A model generated the notes under the pieces. That model saw only the letters and a list, made by a program, of their open reading frames with translations, ran no database searches and had not been told where the DNA came from. From Parelaphostrongylus tenuis (Eukaryota > Nematoda > Chromadorea > Rhabditida > Metastrongylidae), in contig JAHQIW010000807.1 in the NCBI GenBank assembly GCA_019055375.1, positions 248,001 to 312,000 of the forward strand: a stretch of 64,000 nt of DNA, given 5' to 3'. The first letter of the stretch is position 1; each line of letters begins with the position of its first letter. Below, piece after piece: positions 12,901-20,720 of the stretch. Made by a program: the position numbers and the translations under genes.

Positions 12901-15900
12901 TAGATTCGTTCGTACGAAGTGAAACCATTATCGTCTCATACAAGAGTGCACACTTTCGATAATTCACGGCCACTAAACACACTAACGTTTCATGGTGATT
13001 AACATTTTCTGTCAATTTACTTACAGTTTTCCACTACCTTACCTATCCCCTCCCTCTCACATTTGTGAGTGATAGATTGTGATCATGAACATATCCCACA
13101 GAGCAATCTGACAATAGCGGGTCTAGGTAAATTTGATGAAAAATTGGATCGCTACTTGTTCTCAAAATACAACTTGTCATTACAACAAGTTATAAGTCAA
13201 GTTTAGATAACCTGACTGAGAGATCCGGATACCACCGGAATTTGCATAAGTCAAGCAAGTAATTAGTCGTGGTTGTAAGCGTCCTAGCCTACACTGTTTT
13301 CATTGTGAAAGAGTTATTAGTATTGACAGATTTATCCCGTAAAAGATGCACCAGTCTACGAATTTTTCTTCACTGTGCATATTCAATGTGAAATCTAATG
13401 ACATCCTTTGCAGAGTTTTTCGTTTGTTTTTAGGGAATTTCTCCATGGCAGAGGCTCATTCATGGTTGTCTTTGATAGTACCAGGATTACCGTCGGCGCC
13501 TCCACCAACAGATACGGCTACAATCAACTACCAATCCATCTCAAGTGCAGCCACACAACTGCAAGCAACGTACTCGTGAGTGTCCAGATATACTACTTGT
13601 CGTTCACACTCCAAGAAGTAACTGTATTATCCACAGTACTTGCGGTTATGTGTCTGGTTGATGCTAAAAAGTAATTGGTGGCTTTCTGACAGCTTCGGTG
13701 GTTCATATCGAGAAAAGAATGGGAGCAATACGGTACTGGTAGCGCGCACTCCCGGCATAGATCAAGCACGATACAACCGCCGGTTAGAGTAAAGTGTTTG
13801 ACATACTGCTCTACAATCTTAGATGGCAATTAAAATAACACCGATAAAAAGCAGTAAGTAAAAAGAATTCTTGTAGAATCAAGATACCCAATAGCAGTCA
13901 GTTTGGTTGGGTCCGATGCCACTATTTCTTACCAAACGAAGCCTATTTCATGGATAACCCCACAGCTTCAATAGCTTACATCGGAAAAAGAGTGGTAGCA
14001 AAACAGTGGCCTCAGTGGTATAATGGTGCATGGGCCTGGTATGAGGGAAGCGTGGGTTCAACTCCCGCCCTATGTCGAATGCTTTCCATAATGTACAATA
14101 TTCTGAAGTATAATCTGTCCCAGTTCATTACTCTAATAAAGAGACCAGCAAATGAAAAAGAACAAATTTTTCAGCAATCCAAGAAATTAATCTTCAAGTG
14201 AAATGGAAACTAGACATTTTATGGCAAATCTTATCTCGATATCCATCAGCCATTCAACTTTGCATATGTTGCTCTCCTGTGTGCTTATCTTCGAGAAAAA
14301 ATTTGAATAATCTTTGACGAGGTTCTAAGAACAAACTTTTACAGTAAAGGATCCATGTCCTTCCGATCAGACTCCGTGTCCACGATCGCTATTATTCGTG
14401 ACATTATTAGTGAAGAAACGACTAATCGACAAATCAGAGTTCAAATGTCTTGTGGTATGTTAGAACTCACGGCTCTATGAAATCCTATTGTGAGATATTT
14501 GAATATTGTCCTTAAACGAAGTGCTTCCAACTTATAAGTCAAATATTGCTTCTCTCGAAACCAAAGTGTTTATGCATTGTTACACTCGTGTGAACAAATA
14601 AGGCTTTGTTTTGTCAGCAATGTGCTGAGTTAAGTGATCAAGCAGAATTTCATCTTATTTAACCGCCTCTAGCGGTGGTATTACGCTATAAATATACCCA
14701 CTGATGTAGAATAATGTGCAAAACTTTCGCGTCAGCTGGGACTCGGACCCACATCTAACACTATTCGGGGCGCCGTGCTCGAACCGTTGCACTACCGGAG
14801 CTTGTTTTGGCACAACTCTTTCTGCCCTACAACGCATCTATCTGTCAGAAGCCAACCGTCAGCATCCTTCTACATCAATGGATATATTAATAACATCATA
14901 CCACTGCTATAAGCTGTTTGATAAAAAGAAATTCTGTTTGGTCATCCAATAGCGAATATCTGTCACTGTGACTGGGTATAGTGCCAATAGCGACTACTCG
15001 TGCCATACCTTTGACGGTTGGTTGATGAGAGAAAGATGCGCTGAAGAGTAGAAAGAGTGGTAACAAAACACACTTCGTTAGTGCAACGGTTCGAACTCGC
15101 GCCCCCGAATAGGATGAACTGTGGGTCCAAGTCCCACCTGATTCACATGTATTGCACATCACTCTACATCAATAAATATGCTCAGTATTGTACACGGTAT
15201 TATTAAGGAAAGTTTCTTGGCAGATTTGAATGATGAAAGTGTCGACCATTGTCTCAAGCTAATGCACCCACGTATGATGCATCTTCTTAATTTGGAGAAA
15301 AAGAAGATGTTGGCGTCTGCGCTAAAGGTGAGATCCAACTCTTTGTTTGTTCATATTTCCAATGGCCCAAAAGTAGTACAGTATTAGAGATATGGTTCAC
15401 TACACGGAAGACTGTGATTCACGGCCAACTAGGCCAATCAGGGTCGAGAAATCGGTATCAGACTTGTTCGTGAGGAATTATCTGCAAAACTGTAACATAG
15501 ATCTACAGTTTTTTGCCCACTCACAAATAGTTGCACCTAAAATTACTAAAATAAAGTAAAAATTTCTATGCCATATGTGCATAACTATCGCATTTTCTTA
15601 TTTTATACTTTGTGTTTGAAAAGCGTTGTTCCGCTTTCTGAGATTGTCAGACTGTATTATTGTTTTTTGACCATTCCAGAGCATCGAAAGCACTAGTTTG
15701 AAGAATCCTAGCTGGCGTTAGAGCCGTAATTAGTCGTAAAACTGCTTAAAAAAGAAATAAATAGAAAATCTTCAGTAAATTGACTAATTTCTCTGTGTCT
15801 AAATAGAAGCGATTACTCTTGAGAAACGGTAATTTGGGCTCTGGAAAAAGTTCAGCATTTTCATTGAGAAATACGAACGAGAATACTTCAACGCTGAATC

Positions 15901-18677
15901 GCTTTTTTGAAACAATGAAATTGCACGTTCAATCGTATCCGATCCACAATAGCGGGCGACTTCCTCTGGTAAAGTAAATATTAAGTTTAAAATGAAACCG
16001 AAATGAATATGGAAGCCCTCCTGATATCTTTCTATAATCGATAAACGATATTTACAAAAACATTTTCTTGGAGAAAAACCACTTTAATGTTTTGGTAAGC
16101 TTCTTCCTTTGTAATGGAGGATCAGTCCCGCGCAATGTCGCGACCAGCATCATAACCACTCGGCCACCCCCCCTACATGACTAATCATCCCATGTCAGCA
16201 CTTCTTGCATCCAATTCGTTTCCTCACAATCATCCTCTACAAAAGTCTCCGAACATTTCACGCGCTGATCTGGCTGTTGTTCGAGGATTTTGTCTTTTTC
16301 ATGGATGCCGTGGAATGGTGGTCAAATCGGTTCTCCTTATAATTTTGGAGATGAGCGAAATAAGAGGTTGACACAATACATAGATTGCAAGAGAGTGGCT
16401 AGTGGGAGAAAGTGCCGAACCAGATCGAAGGTAAGTCATGCGAAAGGTGGACACCCCATAATCAAGGACGACACTCAGCTTCCAGAAGGAAGGAGTTTCT
16501 GTTTATGGTGATCCCGCAACAGAGGAGAACGTGTTCGTGACTCTTGCCGACCTGATTTGCTTGCGGCTGAAAACGATTTTTGCATGCTCGTGGCATTCAC
16601 AAATGTCATACACAAAACACCGTACCGCCATTGGAGACGATGAGGAGAGAACACCAGGAGTAAAAAAAAAATGTGCTGTTGCCATGCTGACTCTTGAGCA
16701 CGCATACTCCAGACATACCAAAATCGAAGCGGAATCTCTCTGAAAGGACTCTTCTTACACATATCTTGCTCCATAAACTGTCTAAATGCGAAGCATTATC
16801 CTCTGATTCACAATGGCTGACACTGCTTGCAGTTAAAGTTTGGAGAAGTCTACCAATGTGTCTTAATAAAAACAAGCCGCCAAGGAATTCAATTTGTTAT
16901 ATAAAAACCGTCTATAGATGTGAATGACGAAGATGAGCCGAGTACAAACGTCATAGTGTGTGAAAACCCACTGATGGCCTTTCCAATAAAATTAGCTAGA
17001 TTTCGACAATACAATGCCAGGATTTTCGCAGAAAGCGCGCAAAATTAGACATTTTTGACAGGTCGTCGCAGTAAACTAAATGTTTGCTTTTATTATTATT
17101 ACGTTTCTGCTTTTATGTCAAAAAAGTTTTCTAGGAATACGAAATGGAACTTATAGTCATGTTCAGAAGTTGTTTCAGTTAAAACTATCATGACCATCTG
17201 TACTAATTTCGTTGCATGCTCATGTCGGACGTTTCGCCTCACATGTACAGAATTCATTTCATACGCCAACTTACTGGTGCGAAATGAAACCGAGTCGAAC
17301 GGCAAAACGATGATTTTGAGTAATGATTTCGTCGTACCTATACTAGATACTAATTACAAAACAAATGCCAATTTCGGTGACCATAGAAATCGCAATCCAG
17401 TGGCACGTTCCATTAAAAGACAAGCCACGCTGTGATTGGTTAGTCGTGAAATTGTTGAAAATTCCATCTTCTCTATATAAACTCTCTAATTGAAATGTAA
17501 AAAAGTGTGTCTCTATTTTTTTCAGGAACTGGAGGCGAACAGCGATGACATCTCGTTCCTATCTGAACATAACATGAAAATTCTTGCCGAACATGACACC
17601 ATTTTCCAAGATGCGGAACGTGATTCCCTTGAGGTTGACTGTTCTCAAATATCCTTTTTTTTTAATCTCAAATTCCTCTGCTAGATCCTTGAAAAAAGGC
17701 TTCATGAAGGAATTGTGGACAATGGATTATTATGATCAATTGCAGTAGAGCAAAACTTCAAGTGCTTCTCCATAGAAGGCTTTCAAATCCATTGCACAGT
17801 AAAAATTCATCTCTTCAAATTGGGCAAGCTTTCAGAAACCTATTAATTTGGTCTCGCAGCACAATTTGTGCATGGAACCTTAACTTTCAACGGATTTCCT
17901 TCTTTGAGGGATCCCAGAACACGATTAATCGTAAGGGCACGTGACGCGTCCCCAGATCGTGAATAGAGGAATTAAACGGCAACTAAAATAGATCCTGTGC
18001 CTCTCAGAGACGAAGGTGGATCCAAAGGATCAGCTCGCTGTTTCTGAGCACTCAAGCTGAGAATGAGTCGGCGCTTCCCATTGGGAAGCTCAGGTAAAAG
18101 TGATTCGTTTCAGCAATGACCACCGCCTTTATAGATACTAGTCGCAGCGTGGTAATCTAACTCTGATCCACAAGAGCCGGCGACTGCTCTTGATAACGAC
18201 CTGACGAAGCCTCTTTTAGACTTATCTTGGGACACCGGGGAAAAAAACTCAAACAAACAAATTTTCATATGCCGAGGTTCGCACAAATCGTGAAGATGGC
18301 CCATCCAAGTATCCAAATAATAGAATTTTTCTGGAGTCGTTCTTAGCTGCTAAAAAGATTTCTGAATAGTTGAACGTAGATGATGAAATTGATGGATTCA
18401 TGATGAAAATTTGCTGCAAAGAGTATTGGAATCCGGTTTACTTTCCATACTGAGAAAATATCGTGTGTTATAATGAATATAACTTGACTAATACTTTCAG
18501 GATAGTAACATTCTTGGTTTGTACGAAAAGTTGTTGTTGAGCAGAGCTCGATTGAATGGCCATAATGCCCGAGGAAAAGTGGATGCTCTACATGATCTGC
18601 TCCTAAATCGTTATACTTTAGAAGACGTCATAGCATTTTTCAAATCAGCAAATGATGAAGCATCTTTGCGATATTAG
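833..18677 (+). CDS. bbs-7 / osm-12: BBS7 (BBSome subunit), 16 exons, 5' end outside the window
   Basis: BBS7 is a subunit of the BBSome, the coat complex that moves membrane proteins in and out of cilia; in nematodes it acts in ciliated sensory neurons (family knowledge). Exons: 833-914, 981-1085, 1795-1925, 2472-2556, 5467-5543, 8264-8340, 8536-8608, 8814-8927, 9074-9148, 11859-11996, 12904-12994, 13434-13575, 14345-14454, 15224-15327, 17526-17633, 18501-18677. All junction phases agree and the total is 1689 nt (562 codons plus TAG). The product aligns in order with remembered vertebrate BBS7: end of the beta-propeller, coiled coil, GAE domain, platform and C-terminal helices. Vertebrate BBS7 is about 715 residues, so roughly the first 200 are absent. 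An AATAAA lies at 18782-18787. Two or three introns appear to begin with GC. The introns hold an RTE fragment, SINE-like copies and foldbacks. Confidence 0.94.
981..1085 (+). CDS. bbs-7 / osm-12: BBS7 exon 2 (propeller blade), GC donor
   Basis: The acceptor is CTTCTTGTAG. The reading contains QLVLYGTRNGKLGLIDI and IKWEI, matching LLFGTSDGKLALIQI...RKWEI of vertebrate BBS7. Continuing past 1085 meets an in-frame TAA at 1088-1090, and no GT donor lies before it. Ending after C1085 with a GC donor (GCTAAG) gives phase 1, exactly what the next exon needs. Confidence 0.88.
1086..1794 (+). other. BBS7 intron with GC-AG ends
   Basis: This intron starts GCTAAG and ends TTTTTTCAG. It contains the foldback SINE-like structure at 1474-1636. 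The GC donor is inferred from the frame and phase of the flanking exons. Confidence 0.75.
1474..1636. repeat. Foldback pair of tRNA-headed repeat family A
   Basis: Two inverted copies of a tRNA-like sequence face each other. The left arm (1474-1536) and right arm (1570-1636) are complementary over about 60-65 bp with few mismatches. The centre (1537-1569) holds a box A-like TCGGTAGCGCAACGG, and the right arm holds a box B-like GGGTTTGAATCCC. The transcript would form a long hairpin inside a BBS7 intron. The family tail with the small hairpin GACCGCCTATTGCGG lies just upstream (about 1428-1443). Confidence 0.8.
1795..1925 (+). CDS. bbs-7 / osm-12: BBS7 exon 3 (propeller blade)
   Basis: The acceptor is TTTTTCAG and the donor GTAAGA. 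The reading contains DILIGKDDGVLEIYTVD, matching DLLVGRDDGMVEVYSFD of vertebrate BBS7, the most conserved propeller strand. It starts with 2 nt completing a codon and ends in phase 0. Confidence 0.93.
2472..2556 (+). CDS. bbs-7 / osm-12: BBS7 exon 4 (propeller end), GC donor
   Basis: It follows TTTTTTTCCAG and reads CDESITSVGCGRVC...EDEIVVCTYTG, matching SESVTSIQGGCVG...YDEIVVSTYSGW. The donor appears to be GCTAGT after CAG. Ending at 2556 leaves phase 1, and the next exon supplies GA TGG to complete Gly-Trp, as in the vertebrate protein. Confidence 0.87.
3235..3700. repeat. Dispersed repeat family G, degenerate tandem-like units
   Basis: Units share the motifs CATTCGATAGCTTAAATCTC and GCGCTGTAACAGTG-like stretches at intervals of a few hundred bases. 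Related copies lie near 10660-10985, 20225-20720, 56345-56660 and 58070-58345. The family has no recognisable coding potential. Boundaries are approximate. Confidence 0.6.
3713..3995. repeat. Foldback element in a BBS7 intron
   Basis: The left arm (about 3713-3822) is the reverse complement of the right arm (about 3866-3995). The innermost 35 bp (3788-3822 against 3866-3900) match at nearly every position, with CGCACTCGGCG opposing CGCCGAGTGCG. The loop is about 43 bp. A right-arm-like sequence recurs alone at about 58190-58345, so this is a mobile or amplified repeat. Confidence 0.7.
5467..5543 (+). CDS. bbs-7 / osm-12: BBS7 exon 5
   Basis: The exon lies between acceptor CATTTTAG and donor GTACAA. 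It reads WLFSLAPSKSGVASM and continues to K, corresponding to the WVTGLTTEPIHKESG segment that links the propeller to the coiled coil. It completes a Gly codon from the previous exon and ends in phase 0. Confidence 0.83.
6703..7560 (+). pseudogene. RTE reverse transcriptase fragment, broken by a stop
   Basis: This is the longest open stretch of RTE copy 1. It is about 90% or more identical to the copy at 56698-57693 where they overlap (visual estimate). It lacks the N-terminal endonuclease and ends early at TAA, where the sister copy has CAA. It lies within a BBS7 intron and is not a BBS7 exon. Confidence 0.9.
6703..7882 (+). mobile_element. RTE-clade non-LTR retrotransposon, 5'-truncated copy 1
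   Basis: This is a LINE remnant of the RTE clade, whose reverse transcriptase copies element RNA into nicked DNA. The frame 6703-7560 (285 codons) begins inside the RT domain. It shows LTFIDLKKAFDSVE, the RGVRQGDTISPKLF motif, the catalytic FADDIVFI at about residues 123-130, and the thumb region. A CAA-to-TAA change at 7558-7560 stops the frame. The relic continues to about 7882 with small indels relative to the copy at 56.7 kb. The 3' end carries short GGTGATACAGGTGACAGGTG-like repeats. The endonuclease and the first part of RT are missing. Confidence 0.92.
8264..8340 (+). CDS. bbs-7 / osm-12: BBS7 exon 6 (coiled coil)
   Basis: The acceptor is CTTTTTCAAG and the donor GTAATC. It encodes ELRSRKLEAKLNEETLSLRR and further acidic and basic residues, a clear coiled-coil segment. 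It corresponds to the ISSLRNELEHLQYKVLQER helix of vertebrate BBS7, used for BBSome assembly with BBS2 and BBS9. It ends in phase 2. Confidence 0.85.
8536..8608 (+). CDS. bbs-7 / osm-12: BBS7 exon 7 (linker after the coiled coil), donor uncertain
   Basis: It follows CCCCTTTTAG, and its first base completes the Arg codon left by exon 6. It reads FRDATQMDSSQSIEAVSRKS then LRIK, comparable to the Ser-rich linker of vertebrate BBS7. Two junctions are possible. One is a GC donor (AAG/GCTTTC) joined to the strong acceptor at 8813. The other is a GT donor after 8621 joined to the weaker CCATAG acceptor at 8803. Both keep the frame. Confidence 0.65.
8814..8927 (+). CDS. bbs-7 / osm-12: BBS7 exon 8 (start of GAE domain)
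   Basis: The exon follows TTTCCAG and ends CAG/GTGATG, phase 0 at both ends. It contains ELSPEHNAYSLIIELAIQID, matching [20 protein letters not shown] of vertebrate BBS7. Confidence 0.9.
9074..9148 (+). CDS. bbs-7 / osm-12: BBS7 exon 9 (GAE domain)
   Basis: It follows TTTACAG and ends before GTGAGC. The reading SKMPAQLVEVERNASVV matches SDVPIDLLDVDKNSAVV of vertebrate BBS7. Both junctions are phase 0. Confidence 0.9.
9330..9410 (+). repeat. Degenerate tRNA-like head (family B-like)
   Basis: GTGTGGAGCAGTGGTTGAAG resembles the box A region of family B, followed by a degraded box B. It lies next to the opposite-strand family B copy at 9475-9775, so the two heads form another inverted arrangement inside a BBS7 intron. 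Confidence 0.4.
9475..9775 (-). repeat. tRNA-derived SINE-like repeat, family B
   Basis: Read on the minus strand, it has a tRNA-like head near 9690-9770 with a degraded box A and the box B-like GGTTCGATCCCGC. A body of about 200 bp follows, with a conserved end near AATGCATGGCGC and GCCGAGAGCTT. Related copies lie at 24868-25023, 35621-35925, 39546-39850 and 52262-52565, with a weak one near 19870-20140. RNA polymerase III transcription is inferred from the boxes. Confidence 0.7.
10660..10985. repeat. Dispersed repeat family G copy
   Basis: It carries degenerate versions of the ATTCGAAAGCTAAATTTG and TTTGCAGCGCTAAAGCAGGG motifs of family G. It lies in the 2.7-kb BBS7 intron between 9149 and 11858. 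The open frame at 10729-10983 inside it shows no domain and is probably incidental. Confidence 0.5.
11859..11996 (+). CDS. bbs-7 / osm-12: BBS7 exon 10 (GAE/platform)
   Basis: It follows AAGTTTAG and ends CAG/GTAAAG, phase 0 at both ends. It contains WALLASYRCQANVNRIELRV and SLVVYICPKSHPKTVQ, matching FLLATYRCQADTTRLELKI and LQAYVTPRIQPKTCQ of vertebrate BBS7. The minus-strand open frame covering this position is its antisense shadow. Confidence 0.95.
12904..12994 (+). CDS. bbs-7 / osm-12: BBS7 exon 11
   Basis: It follows TTCTGTTTAG and ends CATG/GTGATT, phase 1. The reading YEVKPLSSHTRVHTF...RPLNTLT matches [26 protein letters not shown] of vertebrate BBS7. Confidence 0.95.
13434..13575 (+). 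CDS. bbs-7 / osm-12: BBS7 exon 12 (platform domain)
   Basis: It follows TTTTTAG and ends in phase 2 before GTGAGT. The reading NFSMAEAHSWLSLIVPGLPS and TQLQATYS matches [20 protein letters not shown] and TQLESTYR of vertebrate BBS7. Confidence 0.95.
14000..14090 (+). repeat. tRNA-like sequence, family A-related
   Basis: A box A-like CAGTGGTATAATGGTGCATG and a box B-like GGGTTCAACTCCCG lie about 30 bp apart. The T-arm can pair, but no matching acceptor stem was found, so this is read as a tRNA-derived repeat head and not a working tRNA gene. It lies in a BBS7 intron. Confidence 0.5.
14345..14454 (+). CDS. bbs-7 / osm-12: BBS7 exon 13 (platform/helices)
   Basis: It follows TTTTACAG and ends in phase 1 before GTATGT. 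The reading FRSDSVSTIAIIRDIISEET matches [20 protein letters not shown] of vertebrate BBS7. Confidence 0.95.
14655..15178. repeat. Inverted pair of family A SINE-like copies
   Basis: A minus-strand copy (about 14655-14868) faces a plus-strand copy (about 15001-15178). Arms of about 165 bp (14698-14862 and 15010-15174) are complementary with scattered mismatches. The right copy has GTTAGTGCAACGGTTCG as a box A region and GGGTCCAAGTCCCAC as box B. The left copy keeps the tail hairpin of the family (near 14661-14677). The pair lies in the BBS7 intron 14455-15223 and would fold in the pre-mRNA. Confidence 0.75.
15224..15327 (+). CDS. bbs-7 / osm-12: BBS7 exon 14 (C-terminal helices)
   Basis: It follows TTTCTTGGCAG, completes an Asp codon and ends AAG/GTGAGA in phase 0. 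The reading DLNDESVDHCLKLMHPRM and further Leu- and Lys-rich residues matches EINEVSVKHTLKLIHPKL. Confidence 0.95.
15328..17525 (+). other. BBS7 intron with tRNA-Ser-like and unclassified repeats
   Basis: This intron holds a minus-strand tRNA-Ser/Leu-like head (16111-16175) and a segment (16200-16345) alignable to 62523-62672. It also holds a stop-poor stretch at about 16290-16930 that is open in several overlapping frames on both strands. None of those frames has a recognisable domain or matching splice phases. Confidence 0.5.
16111..16175 (-). repeat. tRNA-Ser/Leu-like repeat head, family D
   Basis: On the minus strand it reads GGTGGCCGAGTGGTTATGAT, the D-arm signature of class II (Ser/Leu) tRNAs. 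The same head recurs at 18983-19030 and 62040-62085. The rest of a tRNA fold is not convincing. Confidence 0.55.
17526..17633 (+). CDS. bbs-7 / osm-12: BBS7 exon 15
   Basis: It follows TTTTTTTCAG and contains ELEANSDDISFLSEHNMKIL, comparable to [20 protein letters not shown] of vertebrate BBS7. The donor after GAG at 17633 (GTTGAC) is weaker than usual. It gives phase 0 and a spacing to the next exon that fits the homologue. Confidence 0.85.
18501..18677 (+). CDS. bbs-7 / osm-12: BBS7 exon 16, C-terminus and stop
   Basis: It follows ATACTTTCAG and ends with TAG at 18675-18677. The readings NILGLYEKLLLSRARLNG and ALHDLLLNRYTLEDVIAFF match [20 protein letters not shown] and LLLEILDSYDQNALISFF. 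The tail is 8-10 residues longer than in vertebrates. Confidence 0.95.
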   Translation, partial: DSNILGLYEKLLLSRARLNGHNARGKVDALHDLLLNRYTLEDVIAFFKSANDEASLRY

Positions 18678-18781
18678 AGTGAGATATTAACTCAGGTGTA
18701 ATTCGATTTGTTGGTCAAAAATTGTTGGGCCACAACAAAGCCCATATACGGATTGTCATTTTGCAAGCTAAATTTGGTCAC

Positions 18782-18787
18782 AATAAA
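18782..18787 (+). promoter_or_regulatory. BBS7 polyadenylation signal
   Basis: A canonical AATAAA lies 105 nt past the stop codon, a plausible 3' UTR length for a nematode gene. The cleavage site was not determined. Confidence 0.6.
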
Positions 18788-18978
18788 GAATGTTTGATTT
18801 TGAGAAGGTAAAGCATTTCGTCTATATCGAAACAATCAAGATCGAATTTGCTCGCCTGCTAGAATACTGTGTGTCATTTTGCTTCATCTGAAGTAATTTT
18901 GGCTTCCATTTTAGGATTAGCCGTTCTAAATAAGTCGTAAAACTATTGTTAGTTTTTATCAGTATATTCTAAAGAGAA

Positions 18979-19200
18979 GAGGGGGCGGCGCGGCCGAGTG
19001 GTTGTGATGCTAGTCGTGGAGCGCGTGAAGCCGAGTTCACCTCCAACCCTCTCCGGCAGTCAACAGCAACGCCTCATGAAACGCCACAGCAAGACTATTC
19101 TTGAGATTGCGAGAAAATTTGCTCAACCAGTATTCTACATCGTTCAAGAATATGGCGAAAAACGAAATGAATGCTGGAAGTACTGGGATCCGCACAATGA
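18979..19200 (+). repeat. Family D repeat: tRNA-Ser/Leu-like head plus codon-like tail
   Basis: The head GGCGCGGCCGAGTGGTTGTG is tRNA-like. Downstream, 19055-19170 aligns with the reverse complement of about 61893-62010. In one shared frame the two read QQQRLMKRHSKTILEIA and QQQRFMERHNQAILEIA, then FAQPVFYIVQE and FAQSIFYDVQE. Many differences fall at third codon positions. The frame 18998-19309 runs through it. No protein family was recognised, so it may be a captured gene fragment or chance. Confidence 0.55.
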
Positions 19201-19869
19201 AGAGGAAGAAAATTGTGTTGATGAATTAAAACAAAGTAAAAAATATTCTTACGAAAGGTACTTGAGAAATGCTCTATTTGAGTTCTGCCCGAATAACATC
19301 AAGTCTTGATTAAACTCTGTTCTATTTGGATATGAATCAGATAAAAAAATGCACCAATTACTTCGACTAGTTGGTTTCTAGAACGGCAACTATACCAGTG
19401 TCCTCAGCTAACCATTTCTCAGAGTGTCAGTTAGATAAACACTCTCAATTGGCCATGGCTAACAAGAGGTATCCGCGAGATCAGTGCAGTGCTGCTTCTT
19501 GGTCAAAACATATGATAAAAGATCATGTAATTAATAAGTAAAGAGAAAGTGTCTTGCTGCTAACGAAGAAAATTATAAGGGAAAGGATAGTTACATATTA
19601 TTCATATTACAGTGGACCTCATTTCCTAGGTAAGCGTATACGAACTTCCTGCACCATGTGACATCAGCAGCCAATTACTTCACTTTTCTATACGTATGCG
19701 TGCAACAAAAGGTCAGTACAGTTAAGTCAATCTATTTTAAATCGTGTCCTTATGCTTGGTTACTGCTGACTCGCATTAAGACTTGGAACATTGGTAAAGA
19801 CAAGAGCTAGTGACTGAATTTAGTAGTACCAAGTCATTTACTATATTTTTCCTGAAGTTGAAGTATTAA

Positions 19870-20140
19870 ACGGTCGGCATTGATACCCGCGAAATACGCT
19901 GTCCATTTGACTCTATTGAGCATCGTTATAGTAGACTGAATGCATGTACCTTCCGCAACGAATTGTTAGCAGATATCAGCGTATCACGTCAGTGCTGCTA
20001 TCCTTCCAAACAAGTTTGGCACCCATTTGTTGACTCTGGAAGAATGAAAGGCTTTATGAGCCTGGGACGCAGTACGTATTCATCGATCACGTGTGTCATC
20101 TGCTATTCGTGAAAACTGTACCACGACTATAAAAGATGCA
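19870..20140 (-). repeat. Degenerate family B relic
   Basis: It keeps the order of family B landmarks on the minus strand: the TGAATGCATGTACC region, GTCAGTGCTGCTATCC, a body with AGTTTGGCACCC, then a head with a degraded box B. It is too diverged to give exact ends. Confidence 0.4.
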
Positions 20141-20224
20141 CTGTTGTTGAACGACGTTTACTCAGTTCGATACAAATGATGTGGTAGTGGTATTTGCTAA
20201 GATAATTTAATGGCTGGCCGTTGC

Positions 20225-20720
20225 TGGTAGTCATTCAAAAGCTTAAATCTCTGCAATCTCATCAATGTGTTTGGCCTTTGAAAAAGCCTTTTTATTAACT
20301 GATGACATATTTTGAGCCTTTCATTAGGTCTGCTATGGTTGTTATACAGTGTGAGACACGTATTTCGGCATTACAGCCCCGTCACTTGCACGGCTACTCT
20401 TTATTCCGTCAGTTCCGCGGGGAAACATTCTTTATATAAAGGAGTCGACGCCGATATATTCACACGCGCTTGTTATTACGCTATAGAAGTTGAAGCAACA
20501 TAAGCAAATCAATATTTCACACTCAGTTTACCTTATCTGTTCGGGTGAAGCTTCATATGGTTCTTTGCCAAATCCCTCCTGGTTATTCGATAGCCCTATT
20601 CTCGAGAATTTCGGTACTGTAATTGGTTTTTCGGCAGCTTAATATAGAAGACTATGAAAGCGGAAAGAGATGACGTTTCGCACTCAACTTTTTCAGTGCA
20701 TAAAAAATGCCGTCTTCTTT
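20225..20720. repeat. Family G and family E repeat fragments
   Basis: GTAGTCATTCAAAAGCTTAA (20230 onward) and GGTTATTCGATAGCCC (20581 onward) are family G motifs. Between them, about 20315-20450 resembles family E seen in the nested palindrome at 53.1-54.1 kb: a TATACAGTG run, then ACACGT, then a CCCGTCACTTGCAC block. Confidence 0.45.

Noticed and set aside
13408..13674. 88-codon + frame overlapping BBS7 exon 12
   Set aside because: It is the wrong frame of a true exon. The NFSMAEAHSW frame is the conserved one.
14000..14090. Possible functional tRNA gene
   Set aside because: A and B boxes are present, but no acceptor stem pairs and it resembles other repeat heads.
17660..17740. Possible extra BBS7 exon beginning ILEKRLHEG
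   Set aside because: Exon 15 joins exon 16 directly in phase 0 with the right spacing, and this piece has no matching segment in the homologue.
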